Positions 1 through 7,264 of a DNA stretch of 28,998 bases are shown in pieces. The position numbers and the translations under genes were made by a program. The notes beneath the pieces are model-generated. The model had not been told where the DNA came from. It made no database searches and saw nothing but the letters and a program-made list of their open reading frames with translations. Each line of letters starts with the position of its first letter. Position 1 is the stretch's first letter. Origin of the DNA: a virus; the IMG/VR virus record IMGVR_UViG_3300038696_000644, positions 1-28,998 of that record. One strand, given 5' to 3'.

Positions 1-258
1 TCAATCGCGCATCCAGCGGTAAGCCCGAACGTCAAGATCAGCGCGATCAGCGTTGCGAATCTCATGGCGGGTCTCCTTGGCAGTCTGCATTGCCCGGATA
101 CGGGCATCCGCCTTCCGTATTGCCAGATCGGCCTCGGCTTGATGGCGACCGTGTCGGATCAGGGCCCAGATCGCAAAACCGATTGCGGCAGCCAACGCGC
201 CCCAGAAAGCCGCGCGTCGACCAAGCCCCGAGAGCGCCATTGTGATGAACACACCCAT
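1..258 (-). CDS. Small spanin-like (Rz-like) membrane protein of the lysis module
   Basis: This 85-residue protein has an N-terminal hydrophobic segment at about residues 13-33, followed by a charged helical region rich in Arg, Lys, Asp and Glu that could form a coiled coil. That layout, and its position just after the endolysin gene, fits an inner-membrane spanin (Rz type), which helps disrupt the outer membrane at the end of lysis. The ATG at 258 shares a base with the endolysin stop codon (TGATG), which supports translational coupling; a GTG three bases upstream is also possible. The stop codon is the first three bases of the window, so the gene is complete. I found no embedded Rz1-like lipoprotein frame, so the spanin role is inferred from topology and context only. 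Confidence 0.6.
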   Translation of the reverse strand: MGVFITMALSGLGRRAAFWGALAAAIGFAIWALIRHGRHQAEADLAIRKADARIRAMQTAKETRHEIRNADRADLDVRAYRWMRD

Positions 259-1190
259 CACGGCGTTTTCCCGATGCGGTGGTCTTCAATCCGGGCGCTG
301 CGCGCCTTCATGGCATAGATGATGACCCCGACGAACACGGCCACACCGACCCACGGCAAGGTTGCCGAAAGCCAGCCCTCCAGCCCAAGGATGCCAAACA
401 CCCGATCCGCCAGCGCCCGGGCCCCTTCTGCCTCAGTCACAGCCGGAGCGATCTGCGCACCGACGGTGCCGATCGCCCCAAGCGTTCCGAGCCCGATCTG
501 GGCGTTGGCGGCCGTGACGATCCGGCTCTCGGCCGGGACCCCTGCCCCACGTTCGGGCGCAACCTGCCTCGGCGAGGCCGACGCAAGCGCCTCGGTGAGC
601 GCTACATCGATGATCGGCACCAGCGGCAGGCTGCTATCATCCCTGAAGGCAAGGATTGCGCTACGCGTGCGCGGCCCCATGATGCCGTCGGCGAGGCCCA
701 CCTCATGATAGCCCAGTCTGCGCAGGCGCGCTTGCACCTCGCGAACGGACAGGGTGACGGCCGGGGCCACGTTGCCCGCCCGACGCACGCCGAGCAGCTT
801 GGAGACCGGATAGCGCTTGATGTTCACGGCATCCGACTGGTTGCCACCAAGCCCCCAGACCCAGGCGCCCTCGATGCGGTCAATGAAGAACACATGGCCC
901 TGCCAGCTGGATGTGCCCCGCGGGATCACGCCAATGTCGCCCGGCTGGGCCTCGGCCACCTCCACCGGCACGCCCCAATTCAGATAGGACCGCGCGGTCA
1001 GCTTCCGCGTCGATCGGATCCCCGCGCGCTCCAAGCAATGCCCCACAAAGGCTGCGCACCAGGCAACGCTATCATGCTCGACCCAGTCATGGCCGACAGA
1101 GGCGTACATTTCCATGACGACCGGGTTGTTCTCGGGTCCCGGGGCCTCAACGGTGCCGATATAGGTCTTGGCGATATCAAAAGGGGTCAT
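258..1190 (-). CDS. Membrane-anchored peptidoglycan hydrolase (endolysin) with peptidoglycan-binding domain
   Basis: The 310-residue product has an N-terminal cysteine peptidase/amidase domain of the TIGR02594 (NlpC/P60-CHAP-like) kind. Its likely catalytic residues are Cys45 in AWCAAFV and His99 in GHVFFI, followed by a GGNQSD motif around Asn117. Residues 146-200 resemble the peptidoglycan-binding domain 1 fold (EVQARLRRLGY, DGIMGPRTRSAI). A single hydrophobic helix at about 278-294, followed by a basic tail, should anchor the protein in the inner membrane. The start at 1190 was chosen because GGAGA lies six bases upstream; in-frame ATGs at 1202 and 1241 have poorer ribosome sites. The role is cell-wall cleavage at lysis. 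The C-terminal anchor is unusual for a soluble phage endolysin. Confidence 0.85.
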   Translation of the reverse strand: MTPFDIAKTYIGTVEAPGPENNPVVMEMYASVGHDWVEHDSVAWCAAFVGHCLERAGIRSTRKLTARSYLNWGVPVEVAEAQPGDIGVIPRGTSSWQGHVFFIDRIEGAWVWGLGGNQSDAVNIKRYPVSKLLGVRRAGNVAPAVTLSVREVQARLRRLGYHEVGLADGIMGPRTRSAILAFRDDSSLPLVPIIDVALTEALASASPRQVAPERGAGVPAESRIVTAANAQIGLGTLGAIGTVGAQIAPAVTEAEGARALADRVFGILGLEGWLSATLPWVGVAVFVGVIIYAMKARSARIEDHRIGKTP

Positions 1191-1212
1191 AGCGATCTCC
1201 ATGCGCAAAGCC

Positions 1213-1256
1213 GCCCGCAGATGCGGGGCGGGATGCAACATTCAGGGTTTCAGGGG
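1213..1256 (-). promoter_or_regulatory. Repeated motif plus GC-rich hairpin upstream of the endolysin gene
   Basis: The gap upstream of the endolysin holds TTCAGGGTTTCAGGGG (plus strand 1241-1256). Next to it, on the gene side, is a short GC hairpin (CCCGC/GCGGG with an ATCT loop, extended by three more pairs past a bulge). The same motif in nearly the same form, again followed by a hairpin, occurs before the sheath gene at 8866-8923. It may be a regulatory or RNA-processing element of the late operon, but the function is inferred. Confidence 0.35.
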
Positions 1257-1287
1257 ATGTAGTGGGCGTGGGGCGGTCAGCGCCGCG

Positions 1288-1632
1288 TCAGGCCAGCATG
1301 AGCCAGGAGGCCAGCAGGCCGATGATCGACGAGACGGTTCCCGCGATCGCGAACCCGGCCAGGACGATCTTGCGCATGGCCTCGGTTGCATCTTGATGAG
1401 CCTGGTGCCGGGCCTCCTGCGCGATGTTGTAGACCTCGTTCTGGTGCACCTGCTTTGGCAGGCCGCTCAGGGCAGCGCCGCCGGTTTCCAGACGCACCAG
1501 CCGCGTGATGAAGTCCTGCACCAGCGCCGACGTCTCCTTGCGATGCTCTTTGGCGTCGGTCAGCTCGGCTTCGATATGGCGCAACGTGCTGCGTATCGCT
1601 GCGATTTCAGATCGCAGATCGTTATCTGTCAT
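1288..1632 (-). CDS. Small protein with C-terminal membrane helix, possible holin or XhlA-like
   Basis: This 114-residue protein begins with a long charged helical, probably coiled-coil, region (residues 1-85) and ends with one hydrophobic helix (about 90-112, containing IVLAGFAIAGTVSSIIGLLA). That topology resembles XhlA-type phage lysis accessory proteins, and it lies between the tail hub gene and the endolysin gene, where a holin would be expected. The ATG at 1632 is preferred because AAGAAGG lies just upstream; the in-frame ATG at 1653 has no clear ribosome site. The family is not recognised with certainty, so the lysis role rests on topology and position. Confidence 0.55.
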   Translation of the reverse strand: MTDNDLRSEIAAIRSTLRHIEAELTDAKEHRKETSALVQDFITRLVRLETGGAALSGLPKQVHQNEVYNIAQEARHQAHQDATEAMRKIVLAGFAIAGTVSSIIGLLASWLMLA

Positions 1633-1681
1633 GGGCTTGCGCCTTCTTGTCATATGTATGTTTCGCGAGGTCGGCGCGGCG

Positions 1682-2695
1682 CTAGCGGTCGTCAGAGCCA
1701 GCCCCGTCCTGCGGCTGCTTGAGGTCCAGCGTCGTCACAAATCCGCCCGCGCGGGTGTAGCTGTGGGTTACCGTTTCGATGCGATACGCACCGTCGATTC
1801 CGGGCCGGGTGCCAGCGACGATGCACAGCCCGTCCGGGATGGCCCCTGTGTTACCCTCGATGCTGACTGTGCCCTCACCCTGATCCCGCTCACTGGTCGC
1901 CTTGTCGCTGTCGGTCTGCTGATCAGTCTCGAAGTCCCAAGGCTTCGCAAATCGAAAAGCATGGAGCGCGCTCACATCGAGGTCGATCGCTCGATCCGCC
2001 AAGTTCCACGCCGCACCGATCATGTCATACCAGCGCCCGCGCGTGACGTTGAATTGGGGCCTTCCAAGCTGCGGCGCGATATCCCAATGGTGAAGGTTCT
2101 CGCCCCAAACCGCCCTGATAAACGCCGTGTAATTGCCATTCCGCTTTGACAGGATCGCGGTGTCGCCCACGATGCGGAAGTTGCCCCCGACCTCGCGGGC
2201 GATCCGCTCGCCCATGTGAATGAAGCTCTCGTCACGCATCTCAAAATAAGCGCGCGACAGTCCAGCGAGCGCAGGGTCCACGTCAACGTTCGGGATACCC
2301 GCGTAAGCGGCGGCATCGGACAGGATCGCCGATATTGTCGTGACGTCCCAATGCCGCTGCTGCCCCTCTTTCGGCTTGCGTGTGGTATCCATCCCCTTCG
2401 CCGTGATCGTGAGCCTGCGGCCGCCACCCCGGCTGCCCGTGGATTTGACCTCATCAACCGTGCCGGTAAATATGTTGCGGAGCCCGTCTTCCTCCCAGCC
2501 GAGCGCGACCGTCACCTTGGCCCCCTTCCTGGGCAGGATGATGCGCGCCTCGGTATCATCGACCTCAAGATCAACGCTGTCTGTGTGCGTCCCTACCTTG
2601 TCCGAAACGCGGATGCCGATCAGGACCGGCTCCAGCTGCGGGGTGATGTTGGTCCCGCCAACCGTCACTTCAAATAGCGCGCGCTTATACGACAT
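1682..2695 (-). CDS. D: Late control gene D-type protein (baseplate hub, P2 gpD-like)
   Basis: The 337-residue protein matches the phage late control D/VgrG-like hub family in length, order and content, with an N-terminal FEVTVGGTNITPQLEPVLIGI-type beta domain and repeated beta-rich segments such as KGAKVTVALGWEEDG. In contractile tails this hub sits under the tube and carries the spike. It follows the U and X genes exactly as in P2-like tail operons. Gene X ends seven bases before its start. The C-terminal end is polar and rich in Gln and Asp. The name refers to the P2 gene; regulation of late transcription is not implied. Confidence 0.88.
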   Translation of the reverse strand: MSYKRALFEVTVGGTNITPQLEPVLIGIRVSDKVGTHTDSVDLEVDDTEARIILPRKGAKVTVALGWEEDGLRNIFTGTVDEVKSTGSRGGGRRLTITAKGMDTTRKPKEGQQRHWDVTTISAILSDAAAYAGIPNVDVDPALAGLSRAYFEMRDESFIHMGERIAREVGGNFRIVGDTAILSKRNGNYTAFIRAVWGENLHHWDIAPQLGRPQFNVTRGRWYDMIGAAWNLADRAIDLDVSALHAFRFAKPWDFETDQQTDSDKATSERDQGEGTVSIEGNTGAIPDGLCIVAGTRPGIDGAYRIETVTHSYTRAGGFVTTLDLKQPQDGAGSDDR

Positions 2696-2701
2696 GCCTC
2701 G

Positions 2702-2929
2702 TCACCACAGCTTGATTGGGTCTTGCCACACGCGCGGGCGTGGCTGCGGTATCGGCAGGCTGAACACAGTGCCGATGGGAAGAAACTGGCCTAAATCGGC
2801 CAGCCCCGGGTTTTCGTCATAAACGCGCTCAACCAGCCCGGGCATGGGCCGCCGAAACCGACGCCAGACGATCAGCGAGAGGGTCAGATCATCACCCTCC
2901 ACAGTCACTTTCTCGATCACGGCTTTCAT
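2702..2929 (-). CDS. X: Tail protein X (LysM-like, P2 gpX-like)
   Basis: This 75-residue protein has the size and pattern of the phage tail X family: a charged N-terminus, DLTLSLIVWRRF, then VYDENPGLADLGQFLPIGTVFSLP, which resembles the NPxLAxxGxxLPxGxxIxLP signature of these LysM-like proteins. It probably acts in baseplate or hub assembly. Its ATG overlaps the gpU stop codon as ATGA, so the two genes are likely translationally coupled, and the hub gene D follows at once. Confidence 0.88.
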   Translation of the reverse strand: MKAVIEKVTVEGDDLTLSLIVWRRFRRPMPGLVERVYDENPGLADLGQFLPIGTVFSLPIPQPRPRVWQDPIKLW

Positions 2930-3348
2930 ATGAACAGGTCCACCAGTGATGCAAAATACTGACCCGCCGACGGCTTGTCAGTGCGCTTTACCTTGATATC
3001 AAACTCGATGACCTTCCCGACGCCATCCTTGTCGAGATAAGTTGAATTTTCCGACACGCTCAGGATCACCACCCAGCCCATCAGAACGCCGTCGCCGCGC
3101 ATCAGGTATTGTGGCCGCCCGGACAATCGCGCGTCATAGAGCAATTTAAGCTCGTCCATCCCCCCGAATTTCCCCGGGTATATTTTGCCCTTGATCGTCC
3201 AGCTTTCCGGCCCTTCGCCGACATACTCAAGCGGAGGCCGCACCCCGAGGACTGGCTTCTCTGCGAAGCCCGCCTCATGGCCGTGGCCGTATGCGTGGGT
3301 GTTGAACGGGATCACCTGAAACTGCACTGGCCCGAGAACCATTATCAT
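2926..3348 (-). CDS. U: Tail protein U (P2 gpU-like)
   Basis: The 140-residue protein resembles the GpU family of P2-like and Mu-like contractile tails: an N-terminal MVLGPVQF strand, the region RPPLEYVGEGPESWTIKGKIYPGKFGG, and LLYDARLSGRPQYLMRGDG. In P2, gpU takes part in tail completion and tube termination. The ribosome site TAGGAGG overlaps the stop codon of the tape measure gene and lies about eight bases before the ATG at 3348; a second ATG at 3342 is possible. It is coupled to X by an ATGA overlap. Confidence 0.88.
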   Translation of the reverse strand: MIMVLGPVQFQVIPFNTHAYGHGHEAGFAEKPVLGVRPPLEYVGEGPESWTIKGKIYPGKFGGMDELKLLYDARLSGRPQYLMRGDGVLMGWVVILSVSENSTYLDKDGVGKVIEFDIKVKRTDKPSAGQYFASLVDLFI

Positions 3349-3360
3349 TTAGGCATCCTC

Positions 3361-6270
3361 CTACGCGAAGCGCATCGACGTGTCCGCAAAGACGCCCCGG
3401 AACAATTCTCTCACTTCACTACGCATGACGTCGCGCATCTGCGAAGCAATCTCCCCCGCATCCTCGGCCCGTGTATTGTGGAATTGGAACTGCGGCGCGA
3501 AGTGGATCGTCGCCCCGGTCAATGCCGGGGCCAAGCCGTTCGCGTGGACGTATCCATCTCTCTGCGCCGTGATCAACTCCGGCCCGTCCTCGCCCACCAG
3601 ATAGTTGCTCCCGCGAGAGATGGGGCCGCCACTGGCCCGTGCGCCATCAATTTGCGGCACCGATGGCGGCGCAGATGCCACCGCGCCGCCCTCGACCGCA
3701 GCCATTTCAGCGCGGAGTGTCCGCACGCGGTCGAGTGCTCGGTCGATGGAGGTGGTGTCGATCTCGGGTGTGGTGTCCGTTTCCCCGAGAATCCGCAGCG
3801 CCTCTGTCACTTCGTCCGCACGTTCACGCCCAGCCTGCAGATCGCCTTCGACCGCGACCAGCTCATCCTGCAGCCGCCTCAGGTCTGCCTGCAAGGGTGC
3901 GGCCAAGCTGCCCCCCATCGGCCCGTTCTGATCGATCTGATCAATCTGCGCCTGCACGCCAGCCATTTCACCGCGCAAGAGTGCGGCATAGTCTGACAAC
4001 TCGTTGAGGTATTCCGACGTGGGCAGGTCGCCAGCCTGCCGGGCAGACAAAAGGGTTTCGGCAGCCGCACGCTGATCTGTGGGTAATGCGTCGATTGCCT
4101 GCTGGCTTGGCGGCGCTGGCATGGACGGAGGCGTCACCTCCTCTTCCCCCATCATCCAGCGCAGCCAACGCGGCGGCTCGCCAAAGCTGATCATGCTGGA
4201 CAGATCAATGCTGCCGATCGCGTCGATGATCCTTCCGGGGATGCCTGTGAGCCAAGCCACGAACTCGTCAAACTTCGCAACCGCGCCGTCCCAGATGGAC
4301 TGGATCATGCCGCGACCAGCCTCGAGCAGATCGCCCGCCATCTCGCCCAGCCGGGCAGGCATGCCGGTGAACCAGCCAATGATATTCTCGGTGACTTCCC
4401 GCGCCCGTTCGGTGATCTGGGCGATGTCTTCCTCGGACAGAGTCTCGCGGGTGAACAGCCCCGACAGCAACGCGCCAAGCCCCGACAGCTTGTCCCGCAC
4501 CCAACCCCAGGCTGCACCGAACCCATCGACCAGAGGCGTCAGAAAGGACAGCTTTTCACCGACCCAATCGAGACCTGGTTGCAGCGCTGCGCTAATCGCC
4601 TGACCCACGCCGGTGAAGATCGCGCTGATCCGGTCCCAATACCGCCAGATGGCAATGCCAGCCGCAGCCACAGCAGCAGCGACCAGTGCGAACGTGCCCC
4701 AGACCGGGGCCGAAATCGTGGCCACGGCCGCGCCGATAGCGGCAATGCCCGACGACAATGCACCGACGCCCGGAATGGCCAGTGCGATCCCGGTGAGCCC
4801 GGCACGCAATGTGCCAAGCGTGCCGAGGGGCTGGCCAGACATGGCCGCCAGCGCAGATTGCAATCCGATCATGGAACTTGACGCTGCGCGCGCGCCAATT
4901 GCGGCGCGCCCGATGGAATTATAACCGGCCGCAATCAGCGAAAGAGCACCACCACGGCCCAATAGCCCCGCGAACCGCAGCGCCGCCATGGCCCCCTTGA
5001 ACGCGATCACCGCCGCGGTCGCTCCGACGACGGCCAGCGTCACGTCTGGATATGCATTTGCCAGATCGGCCAGACGGGTGATCAGGGGCCCGACCGCATC
5101 CACCAGTTGTGAGATCGCGGGCATCAGCGCGTTGCCGATGCTGATCTGCAGCTCGGTCAGGACGTTCTGGAAGCGCTGCATGTTGGCTTGGAACGTGGTG
5201 TTCCGCGCCTCAAACTCAGCAAAGGCAGACCCCGCATAGGTTGCGCGATCCCCGACCATGCCGAGCGTTTCCTCGACCAGCCCGAGATTGGTCAGCAGCG
5301 GGCCAAGGGCGCGCGCCTCATTGCCAAAGAGCTGCGACGAGATCGCCGCGCGCTGTTCCGCTGGAAGCTGGCCGATGCGCCGCAGCACGTCGATCGTGGT
5401 CTCGACCGCGTTTTCCTGCATGGACCGCGCGGTTTCTTCCGCGTCGAGCCCCAACTCCTTGAACGCACTGCGCTGGGATTTGGTGGCCGCTGCGCCCTTG
5501 GTCAGCGCCGCGCCCATGTTGCGGAACGACGTGGCGGCCACTTCGCTGCGCGCGCCCGCGGCAAGCATCGCGGAGGCAAAGGCCGAGGTTTGCTCGGCCG
5601 TGAAGCCGAACATGGTCGCCTGTGCGCCGACCCGCTGGACCACGTCCAGAATATCGGCCGCGCTCGAGGCCTGGCTGTTGGAGAGGTGGTTCATCGCATC
5701 TGCCAGCGACACCGTCTCGTCGATGGTGAGCCCAAGCGCCGTCATCAGGTTGGCCATCGAGCCACCCGCCTGCTCGGCGCTGATATCAAACGCCACGCCG
5801 ATCCGGGCGGCAGCATCGGTGAAGCGGATCAGGTCCTGCCCGGCAATCCCGGCCTGACCCGCCGCCGCGGCAATGTCCGCCAGACCGTTCACCGCAATGG
5901 GAATGTCGCGCGACAGGGCGAACAGGTCCTGCTGGAACTGCGTGAAGGCTTCCGGCGTGGGGAAGTCGACCACCTTGGCCACATCGGCCATCGCGCTCTC
6001 GAAATCGGCGGCCGCCTGGATCGGGGCACCGATCGCTTGGCGCAGCGCATAAAAGCTGGCGACAGCATCCACGATCCCGCCGCGCGCAGTTGCCAGCGCC
6101 CGATCGTTTCGGGTGATCGCGGCGTTGAGCCTGTCCCCGAAGGTGATGGGCTGCCCATTGCTCTCCCGGACCGTGTTGGAAATGCCCGCCAGCGCATTGG
6201 TCGCGCGGCGGGCAGGCCCGGTTACCCGGTCGAGAAGCTCGATGACCAACTGGGACGTAAGTGTGGACAT
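3361..6270 (-). CDS. T: Tail tape measure protein
   Basis: At 969 residues this is the longest gene in the window. It has the TP901-type tape measure core around residues 80-340 (ADFESAMADVAKVV, then alternating helical Ala/Gly-rich segments), a long hydrophobic stretch at about 405-545 that would insert in or contact the host membrane during DNA entry, and a C-terminal helical and polar region. A GRASGGPISRGSNYLVGEDGPE-like segment near the end (split here as SGGPISRG and GEDGPEL) is typical of tape measure C-termini. The protein sets tail length and occupies the tube lumen. It follows the E/E' chaperone frame with only a three-base gap. Confidence 0.92.
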   Translation of the reverse strand: MSTLTSQLVIELLDRVTGPARRATNALAGISNTVRESNGQPITFGDRLNAAITRNDRALATARGGIVDAVASFYALRQAIGAPIQAAADFESAMADVAKVVDFPTPEAFTQFQQDLFALSRDIPIAVNGLADIAAAAGQAGIAGQDLIRFTDAAARIGVAFDISAEQAGGSMANLMTALGLTIDETVSLADAMNHLSNSQASSAADILDVVQRVGAQATMFGFTAEQTSAFASAMLAAGARSEVAATSFRNMGAALTKGAAATKSQRSAFKELGLDAEETARSMQENAVETTIDVLRRIGQLPAEQRAAISSQLFGNEARALGPLLTNLGLVEETLGMVGDRATYAGSAFAEFEARNTTFQANMQRFQNVLTELQISIGNALMPAISQLVDAVGPLITRLADLANAYPDVTLAVVGATAAVIAFKGAMAALRFAGLLGRGGALSLIAAGYNSIGRAAIGARAASSSMIGLQSALAAMSGQPLGTLGTLRAGLTGIALAIPGVGALSSGIAAIGAAVATISAPVWGTFALVAAAVAAAGIAIWRYWDRISAIFTGVGQAISAALQPGLDWVGEKLSFLTPLVDGFGAAWGWVRDKLSGLGALLSGLFTRETLSEEDIAQITERAREVTENIIGWFTGMPARLGEMAGDLLEAGRGMIQSIWDGAVAKFDEFVAWLTGIPGRIIDAIGSIDLSSMISFGEPPRWLRWMMGEEEVTPPSMPAPPSQQAIDALPTDQRAAAETLLSARQAGDLPTSEYLNELSDYAALLRGEMAGVQAQIDQIDQNGPMGGSLAAPLQADLRRLQDELVAVEGDLQAGRERADEVTEALRILGETDTTPEIDTTSIDRALDRVRTLRAEMAAVEGGAVASAPPSVPQIDGARASGGPISRGSNYLVGEDGPELITAQRDGYVHANGLAPALTGATIHFAPQFQFHNTRAEDAGEIASQMRDVMRSEVRELFRGVFADTSMRFA

Positions 6271-6273
6271 GGG

Positions 6274-6689
6274 TCACCTCATCTTGGTGGCGAGCGCAAT
6301 ACGCTGCGCTTGCGCGTGCCAAAGCACCACCTCGGACCACTCCATCTCCTCAAAGGCGGTCAGGGGTGTGTTCAGCCAGTGGGCAGTTTCGGCAACGACC
6401 GACCGCCAGGAGCCGAAGCCGTGCCCTTTGGGAAAAAATCAGCGATCACCTCGGAGATCGCCGTGAAGTCGTCGGTGTCGAGCTCCTCGATCACATCGAC
6501 CGGATAGCCCGTCAGCGTCGAGGCCATGACGATGCCCTGATCCAGACGATCGGTGACGCCGTCGAGTGCCGCAGTCATCCGCTTGAGGTCTTTGACCTTT
6601 GGCTTGGAAATGCGGACTTCAGCAATCTCCCTGCCCTCGAATGTCACTGGCACAGAAAGCTGGACTGTTTTCGTCCTGGAATCAGACAT
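6274..6689 (-). CDS. E': Tail assembly chaperone E+E' made by programmed -1 frameshift
   Basis: Shifting one base back at 6426-6438 opens a frame that runs past the E stop codon to a TGA at 6274-6276, giving a product of about 138 residues. The new C-terminal part includes LNTPLTAFEEMEWSEVVLWHAQ, split here as LNTPLTAFEEMEW and SEVVLWHAQAQRIALATKMR. It resembles the GpE' tails of P2-like phages, with a Trp-rich short helix before the tape measure gene. The E' part has no good ATG and ribosome site of its own near the slip site, which supports frameshifting. The fusion is known in lambda, P2 and Mu to bind the tape measure and guide tail assembly. Confidence 0.8.
6372..6689 (-). CDS. E: Tail assembly chaperone E (unshifted product)
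   Basis: The 105-residue product resembles the gpE/Mu gp41 tail assembly family (TVQLSVPVTFEGREIAEVRI, then KVKDLKRMTAALDG). It lies between the tube and tape measure genes, where contractile and lambda-like phages encode a pair of assembly chaperones made by frameshifting. Residues after about 88 (TASAPGGRSLPKLPTG) are low in structure, as expected for a short readthrough tail made when no frameshift occurs. The ribosome site is weak (GGTGA next to the ATG). The longer form is listed separately. Confidence 0.88.
   Translation of the reverse strand: MSDSRTKTVQLSVPVTFEGREIAEVRISKPKVKDLKRMTAALDGVTDRLDQGIVMASTLTGYPVDVIEELDTDDFTAISEVIADFFPKGTASAPGGRSLPKLPTG
6426..6438 (-). promoter_or_regulatory. 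Tandem -1 frameshift slippery sites in gene E
   Basis: Read on the minus strand the site is TTTTTTCCCAAAG. In the E frame (GAT TTT TTC CCA AAG) it holds two overlapping X XXY YYZ heptamers, T TTT TTC at 6432-6438 and C CCA AAG at 6426-6432. Slipping back one base at either heptamer enters the E' frame. A GC-rich stretch follows, which could stall the ribosome. Confidence 0.8.
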
Positions 6690-6697
6690 GGGTCACC

Positions 6698-7234
6698 TCA
6701 AAAGCCATTGGGAATGCGCAGGATTTGCCGCTCATCCGCGTTTTGCGACACGCCGTCCACACGCCAGTCGGACGTGAAGAAATCCCAATAGTATTTCTCG
6801 CCGCCATCATAGTGCAGCTCGTAGTGCAGGATTTCCTGAATGGCATAGTCGTAGCCCATCAGGTCGCCGCGCTGGAAGGCGTCTGGCGTGACCTTGCCGA
6901 GACGGCCCTCAAAGACCGCCTTCGCCTCAAGCAGGGTGCCTTCGCGCTTGTCGCGGATCGAGCCATATGCGGTAAACTTCCGCCGCGCCCGCGCCCCAAG
7001 GCCAAACTTGGACATGACGTCCGCGTCCCACCCTGCCAGCTTGAAGCCCGCCTCAAGCTTCTGGATGCCGAGAGAAACCTCGACCTGCAGCAGAGACCCG
7101 CCCGGATGATGGTCCTGGGTGATTTCCTGCAGGTTGGGCATCTGCAGTTCGCTCAGCGTCAGGTGCTTGCTCTTCGTCGGGTCCTCGTCGCCGACAAAGA
7201 GGTTCGCACCCTCCATGATGAAGATATTGCTCAT
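6698..7234 (-). CDS. FII: Major tail tube protein (P2 FII-like)
   Basis: The 178-residue protein has the length and pattern of the P2 FII tube family (172 residues in P2): an N-terminal MEGANLFVGDEDP, the LPNLQEITQDH-type segment (here LQMPNLQEITQDHHPGG), and a C-terminal YYELH-like strand. It polymerises into the inner tube of the contractile tail and is the partner of the sheath encoded just upstream. The ribosome site AGAAAGAGA lies close to the ATG at 7234, and 30 bases separate it from the sheath stop codon. Confidence 0.93.
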   Translation of the reverse strand: MSNIFIMEGANLFVGDEDPTKSKHLTLSELQMPNLQEITQDHHPGGSLLQVEVSLGIQKLEAGFKLAGWDADVMSKFGLGARARRKFTAYGSIRDKREGTLLEAKAVFEGRLGKVTPDAFQRGDLMGYDYAIQEILHYELHYDGGEKYYWDFFTSDWRVDGVSQNADERQILRIPNGF

Positions 7235-7264
7235 GTCTCTTTCTCCGAGGTTGAGTGGGGGTGT

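Noticed and set aside
62-289. Overlapping frame inside the spanin-like gene as an Rz1 lipoprotein
   Set aside because: No signal peptide or lipobox is visible near its start.
5188-6507. Long plus-strand open frame (439 codons) opposite the tape measure gene
   Set aside because: It is antisense to a clear tape measure gene, and its composition is the Arg/Gly-rich kind produced by GC-rich shadow frames.
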